NCBI GenBank assembly: GCA_016788205.1
Contig: JAEUTA010000021.1
Coordinates: 1-64,000, forward strand
Direction: 5' to 3'
Origin: Flavobacteriales bacterium
Lineage (GTDB): Bacteria; Bacteroidota; Bacteroidia; Flavobacteriales_F; PHOS-HE28
DNA: 64,000 nucleotides
The notes below the pieces were generated by a model that was not told the origin of the DNA, searched no databases, and was given only the letters and a program-made list of their open reading frames with translations. Position numbers and translations under genes: made by a program. This document shows, one piece after another, positions 61,263-64,000 of the stretch. The first letter of the stretch is position 1; the number at the start of each line of letters is the position of its first letter.

Positions 61263-61913
61263 ATGAAAGTCTTCGGTATGCCGCTCATCCACGCCGATAT
61301 GTGGGAGCTTCTCTTCAAGTTCGGCATCAATACGGTGGTGCTCTTCGTGCTGATCCGGCTGATCTATTACCCGATCCACCGCAAGAAGGACTACCTCTTC
61401 ACCTACTTCCTCTTCAACACGCTCATCTTTTTCCTGTGCGTGCTGCTGAACAGCGTGAAACTGAGCATCGGTTTCGCCTTCGGCCTCTTCGCCATTTTCG
61501 GGGTGCTGCGCTACCGCACGGAGCAGATCAGCATCAAGGACATGACCTACCTCTTCGCCACCATCAGCGTGGCGGTGATCAACGCCTTGGCCAGCAAGAA
61601 GGTCAGCGTGGCCGAACTGGTCTTCACCGACGGCATGATCCTGCTGATGACCTATGCGCTGGAACACGTGTGGCTCACGCGGCACGAGGCGACGAAATTC
61701 CTCATCTACGAGCGCATCGACCTGATCAAACCCCAGAACCGCACCCTGTTGTTCGAGGACCTGCACACGCGTTTGGGCGTGAAGGTGTCGCGCGTGGAGA
61801 TCGGCAAGATCGACCTGCTTAAGGACACCGCCGAACTGCGCGTGTACTACTTCGAGGATGAGCAGGGCCACGGGTCCTTCACCACCGGCAAGGACGACGA
61901 CGGGGACGATTAG
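61263..61913 (+). CDS. DUF4956 membrane protein
   Basis: A 216-residue protein with about four membrane segments in residues 15-135 (VVLFVLIRLIYYPI, LFNTLIFFLCVLLNSV, IGFAFGLFAIFGVLRYRTEQI, FATISVAVINALAS) and a soluble C-terminal domain of about 75 residues rich in charged residues. FAIFGVLRYRTEQISIKDMTYLF is the recognisable DUF4956 signature. It is the usual partner of VTC-domain proteins and may deliver or export the polymer. The stop overlaps that of convergent ispF (TTAG). Confidence 0.85.
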   Translation: MKVFGMPLIHADMWELLFKFGINTVVLFVLIRLIYYPIHRKKDYLFTYFLFNTLIFFLCVLLNSVKLSIGFAFGLFAIFGVLRYRTEQISIKDMTYLFATISVAVINALASKKVSVAELVFTDGMILLMTYALEHVWLTRHEATKFLIYERIDLIKPQNRTLLFEDLHTRLGVKVSRVEIGKIDLLKDTAELRVYYFEDEQGHGSFTTGKDDDGDD

Positions 61914-62386
61914 GCCTTCTGGAGCAGCGCGACCGCGTGTGCTGACACCCCTTCTTCACGACCCACGAAGCCCATCTTCTCGTTGGTGGTGGCTTTGATG
62001 CTCACCGCATCCTCCCCGACACGCAGCAGCGGCGCTATGGCCGCACGCATCGCGGGCACGTAAGGCATGATCTTCGGGCGCTCCAGGATCAACGTGAGAT
62101 CCACGTTACCCACGGACCATCCCTTCTCCGTCACCATGCCTACCACGGCTTCCAACAGGCGCTTGCTATCGGCGCCTTTCCACTTGGCATCGGTGTCCGG
62201 GAAGTGCTGGCCGATATCGCCCAGTGCGGCTGCACCCAGGAGCGCATCGCACAAAGCGTGGAGCAAAACATCGGCATCGGAATGCCCCAGAGCGCCTACC
62301 GTGTGCGGGATGAGAACGCCACCTAACCAGAGATCACGACCCGGTACTAGTCGGTGCACATCGAAACCGAAACCAACGCGGATCAT
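61910..62386 (-). CDS. ispF: 2-C-methyl-D-erythritol 2,4-cyclodiphosphate synthase
   Basis: A 158-residue enzyme of the non-mevalonate isoprenoid pathway. Metal-binding residues are visible in FGFDVHRL (D9, H11) and in GHSDADVLLHAL (H43), followed by GDIGQHFPDTD. The C-terminus has ISIKATTNEKMGFVGREEGVSAHA, the normal family ending. Length is typical. The start ATG overlaps the porV stop by one base (TGATG). Confidence 0.95.
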   Translation of the reverse strand: MIRVGFGFDVHRLVPGRDLWLGGVLIPHTVGALGHSDADVLLHALCDALLGAAALGDIGQHFPDTDAKWKGADSKRLLEAVVGMVTEKGWSVGNVDLTLILERPKIMPYVPAMRAAIAPLLRVGEDAVSIKATTNEKMGFVGREEGVSAHAVALLQKA

Positions 62387-63690
62387 CAGTTCGTGCCTTC
62401 GGGCTTCTTCTTGCCCTTATCGAACTTGAAGCCGAGCGTGAACCGCAGCGTGTTGGCCAGCGGGCTGCGCTGGGTGTTCGCGATAAGGTAGCTCAGATCC
62501 AGCGTGAAGATGCTGTATTTGACGCCGGCACCCAGGGTGAAGTACTTGCGGTTGCCTTTGGTATAGTGCTCCCAGAAATAACCGGTGCGGAAGGCGAACT
62601 GCTCGGCGTACCAATATTCGAAGCCACCCGCCAGGTTGATCTCGCGCAGTTCTTCGCGCAGGCGGCTACCGCTCTCCACCACCACATTGCCGTTATCGTC
62701 GTAACTCACGTTACCGGGGGCGTCGGAGAAGGAGCCGATGATGCCGCTCACGACGCCAACGTTGGGGTCGCGACCACTAGCCACCGCAGGACGCTGGGTA
62801 ACAGGATCGATGACCACGGCATTGTCCTCGTCCAGCAGATAGACCGGCGGCGTGGGCACCAGCAGCTTGTTCACGTCCATGTTGAACGCGATGCTGTTGT
62901 ACTGGTCGAGATCCACTTTGAAGGAAGGCCCGATACGCAGGTTGATGGGGATGAAGTTCTTGGCGGCGGTCTCGGTATAGGACATACGGGCGCCGATGTT
63001 GGAGATGTTGGTGCCGAAAGCAAAAGTGAGGTCCTTGTCGCCCATCTGGATCTGCTCCTTGCGGTAGTAGAAGGAAACATCCGCCGCCACCGTCTGGCCA
63101 GCCTTGGAATTGGCGCCCTGCACACTGATGCCGCCGGTAAGGTTACTGTTCACGTAGCGGATGGCGATCCCCCCCGAGAAATTCTCACTGAACTGTTGGG
63201 CGAAGGCCAGGTCCACGGCGAACTCGGCCGGCTTGAAATCGCGGATGGTGGAACCGTTCTGATCCGTGAAGAGGATGCTACCGAGGTTGAAATAGCGCAA
63301 GGACCCGCCCACCGTGCTGCGTTTGTTGCTTAAGCGCTTGTATCCCGCGAGGTAGGCGAGGCTCATATCCGGCACCAAGTTGCGCAGCCACGGGCTGTAG
63401 CTCATGCTGAACTCGCCGTCGTTCTCTGCGAAGGCAAGCTTCGAAGGGTTCCAGTGGATGGCGTTGGCATCCGGGGAAACGGCCACACCGGCATCGCCCA
63501 TGCCACCCGCGCGGGAGTCCGGTGAGATGAGCAGGAAGGGAACGGCCGTGGTGATGGTGTTCAATTGGTCACCACACTGCTGGCCGGCCGCTTGGAACTG
63601 GGGGTCGCAGGGTTGGGCGAGCATAAGACCCGGTGCCAGCACGGCGAACAGCAGAACAAAAGGACGAGCGAGCGGCTGGAAGAAGGTCAT
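62386..63690 (-). CDS. porV: Type IX secretion system outer-membrane protein PorV
   Basis: A 434-residue outer-membrane barrel that shuttles T9SS cargo to the sortase. It has a signal peptide (about 1-25), then the PorV signature LLISPDSRAGGMGDAGVAVSPDANAIHWNPSKLAF near 51-85, followed by SYSPWLRNLVPDMSLAYLAGYKR. Many amphipathic strands continue to the C-terminus (LGFKFDKGKKK). A TATATTTG element upstream suggests its own promoter, although porU lies just upstream in the same direction. Confidence 0.95.
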   Translation of the reverse strand: MTFFQPLARPFVLLFAVLAPGLMLAQPCDPQFQAAGQQCGDQLNTITTAVPFLLISPDSRAGGMGDAGVAVSPDANAIHWNPSKLAFAENDGEFSMSYSPWLRNLVPDMSLAYLAGYKRLSNKRSTVGGSLRYFNLGSILFTDQNGSTIRDFKPAEFAVDLAFAQQFSENFSGGIAIRYVNSNLTGGISVQGANSKAGQTVAADVSFYYRKEQIQMGDKDLTFAFGTNISNIGARMSYTETAAKNFIPINLRIGPSFKVDLDQYNSIAFNMDVNKLLVPTPPVYLLDEDNAVVIDPVTQRPAVASGRDPNVGVVSGIIGSFSDAPGNVSYDDNGNVVVESGSRLREELREINLAGGFEYWYAEQFAFRTGYFWEHYTKGNRKYFTLGAGVKYSIFTLDLSYLIANTQRSPLANTLRFTLGFKFDKGKKKPEGTN

Positions 63691-63716
63691 CAGCGGATGG
63701 TTCAGGAAAAGGACGG

Positions 63717-63724
63717 CAAATATA
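63717..63724 (-). promoter_or_regulatory. Bacteroidota -7 promoter element for porV
   Basis: On the minus strand this reads TATATTTG, matching TAnnTTTG, between the porU stop (63750) and the porV ATG (63690). Confidence 0.6.
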
Positions 63725-63749
63725 CGCCCACCCCCCGGCCTTTATTGTG

Positions 63750-64000
63750 TCAGCGCAGGATCACCAGCTTCTCGAACTTCTCGGCCTTCTCACCCTCGGG
63801 AGTGCTCACGTTCAGGCGGTACACATAAACGCCGCGACCCAGCTTGTCGCCGAAGTCATCCTGCCCGTTCCACTCCAAGCCCTCGCTCCGGAACCCGGTG
63901 CAGGCGAGCTGGCGGTTCAAGGTCTTCACCAGCCTGCCGCTCACAGTGAACACCTGCACCTGGACCTCCAGCGTGGTGCAAGGCCGGTTATGCTCGAAGA
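63750..64000 (-). CDS. porU: Type IX secretion sortase PorU, C-terminal fragment
   Basis: The frame runs off the right edge, so only the last 83 residues are seen. They read FEHNRPCTTLEVQVQVFTV, SGRLVKTLN, EWNGQDDFGDKLGRGVYVYRL and KLVILR, the C-terminal sorting-domain-like end found in PorU (a gingipain-related C25 peptidase). Position directly upstream of porV supports the call. PorU cleaves the sorting signals of T9SS cargo and attaches them to the cell surface lipid. Confidence 0.9.
   Translation of the reverse strand, partial: FEHNRPCTTLEVQVQVFTVSGRLVKTLNRQLACTGFRSEGLEWNGQDDFGDKLGRGVYVYRLNVSTPEGEKAEKFEKLVILR

Overview
The window looks like a chromosomal segment of a high-GC member of the Bacteroidota, probably an uncultured Flavobacteriales lineage. 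Evidence for this is the PorU/PorV pair of the type IX secretion system (T9SS), at least seven secreted proteins with T9SS-like C-terminal sorting domains, TAnnTTTG promoter elements close to start codons, a long (675 aa) urocanate hydratase, and two ECF sigma/anti-sigma-type pairs. I saw no rRNA, tRNA or CRISPR array.

Layout. 1-3.3 kb: two tandem secreted paralogues, an LpxD-like acyltransferase and a GAF/PP2C (RsbU-type) phosphatase. 3.3-8.7 kb: a minus-strand surface polysaccharide cluster (flippase, two Wzz-type chain-length proteins, O-antigen ligase); octanucleotide repeat arrays overlap the stop codons of the ligase and the flippase. 9.1-12.3 kb: a large secreted Asp/Cys-rich T9SS protein. 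12.4-14.5 kb: a radical-SAM DNA repair/modification cassette. 14.6-24.3 kb: accessory region with two hypothetical proteins, an MmeI-like type IIL restriction-modification enzyme with a foreign-looking specificity domain and two in-frame palindromes, a DUF4160/DUF2442 pair, a trypsin-like protease with TPR-like repeats and several unknowns. 24.7-27.9 kb: a CHRD-repeat T9SS protein, then a degenerate sigma factor coupled to a cupin anti-sigma-type protein.

28-37.8 kb: small proteins, a histone-H1-like protein, a glycosyltransferase coupled to RNase HII, a DUF3352-type protein, a truncated haemoglobin, a UPF0175/DUF3368 toxin-antitoxin pair, a LysM glucosaminidase and a DUF5522 protein. 38-49.2 kb: urocanate hydratase, a PKD T9SS protein, an ECF sigma factor with a membrane-anchored partner, an exported lipoprotein pyrophosphatase, PheT and a sterol-desaturase-family enzyme. 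49.3-54.6 kb: a YhhN protein, RecG, a membrane protein and a JmjC-like oxygenase. 54.8-64 kb: an AT-rich HEPN-like gene behind pdhC, then pdhC, a lipoprotein, pdhA, cytidine deaminase, a T9SS protein, the VTC/DUF4956 pair, ispF, porV and the C-terminus of porU.

The candidates for unusual biology are: the octanucleotide arrays of different sequence but identical 8-nt period at gene 3' ends; palindromes inserted in frame in the restriction enzyme; its apparently exchanged target-recognition domain; the sigma-like protein without region 4 coupled to a cupin anti-sigma; the AT-rich HEPN-like gene with a probable TTG start; and promoters so close to start codons that many transcripts should be nearly leaderless.
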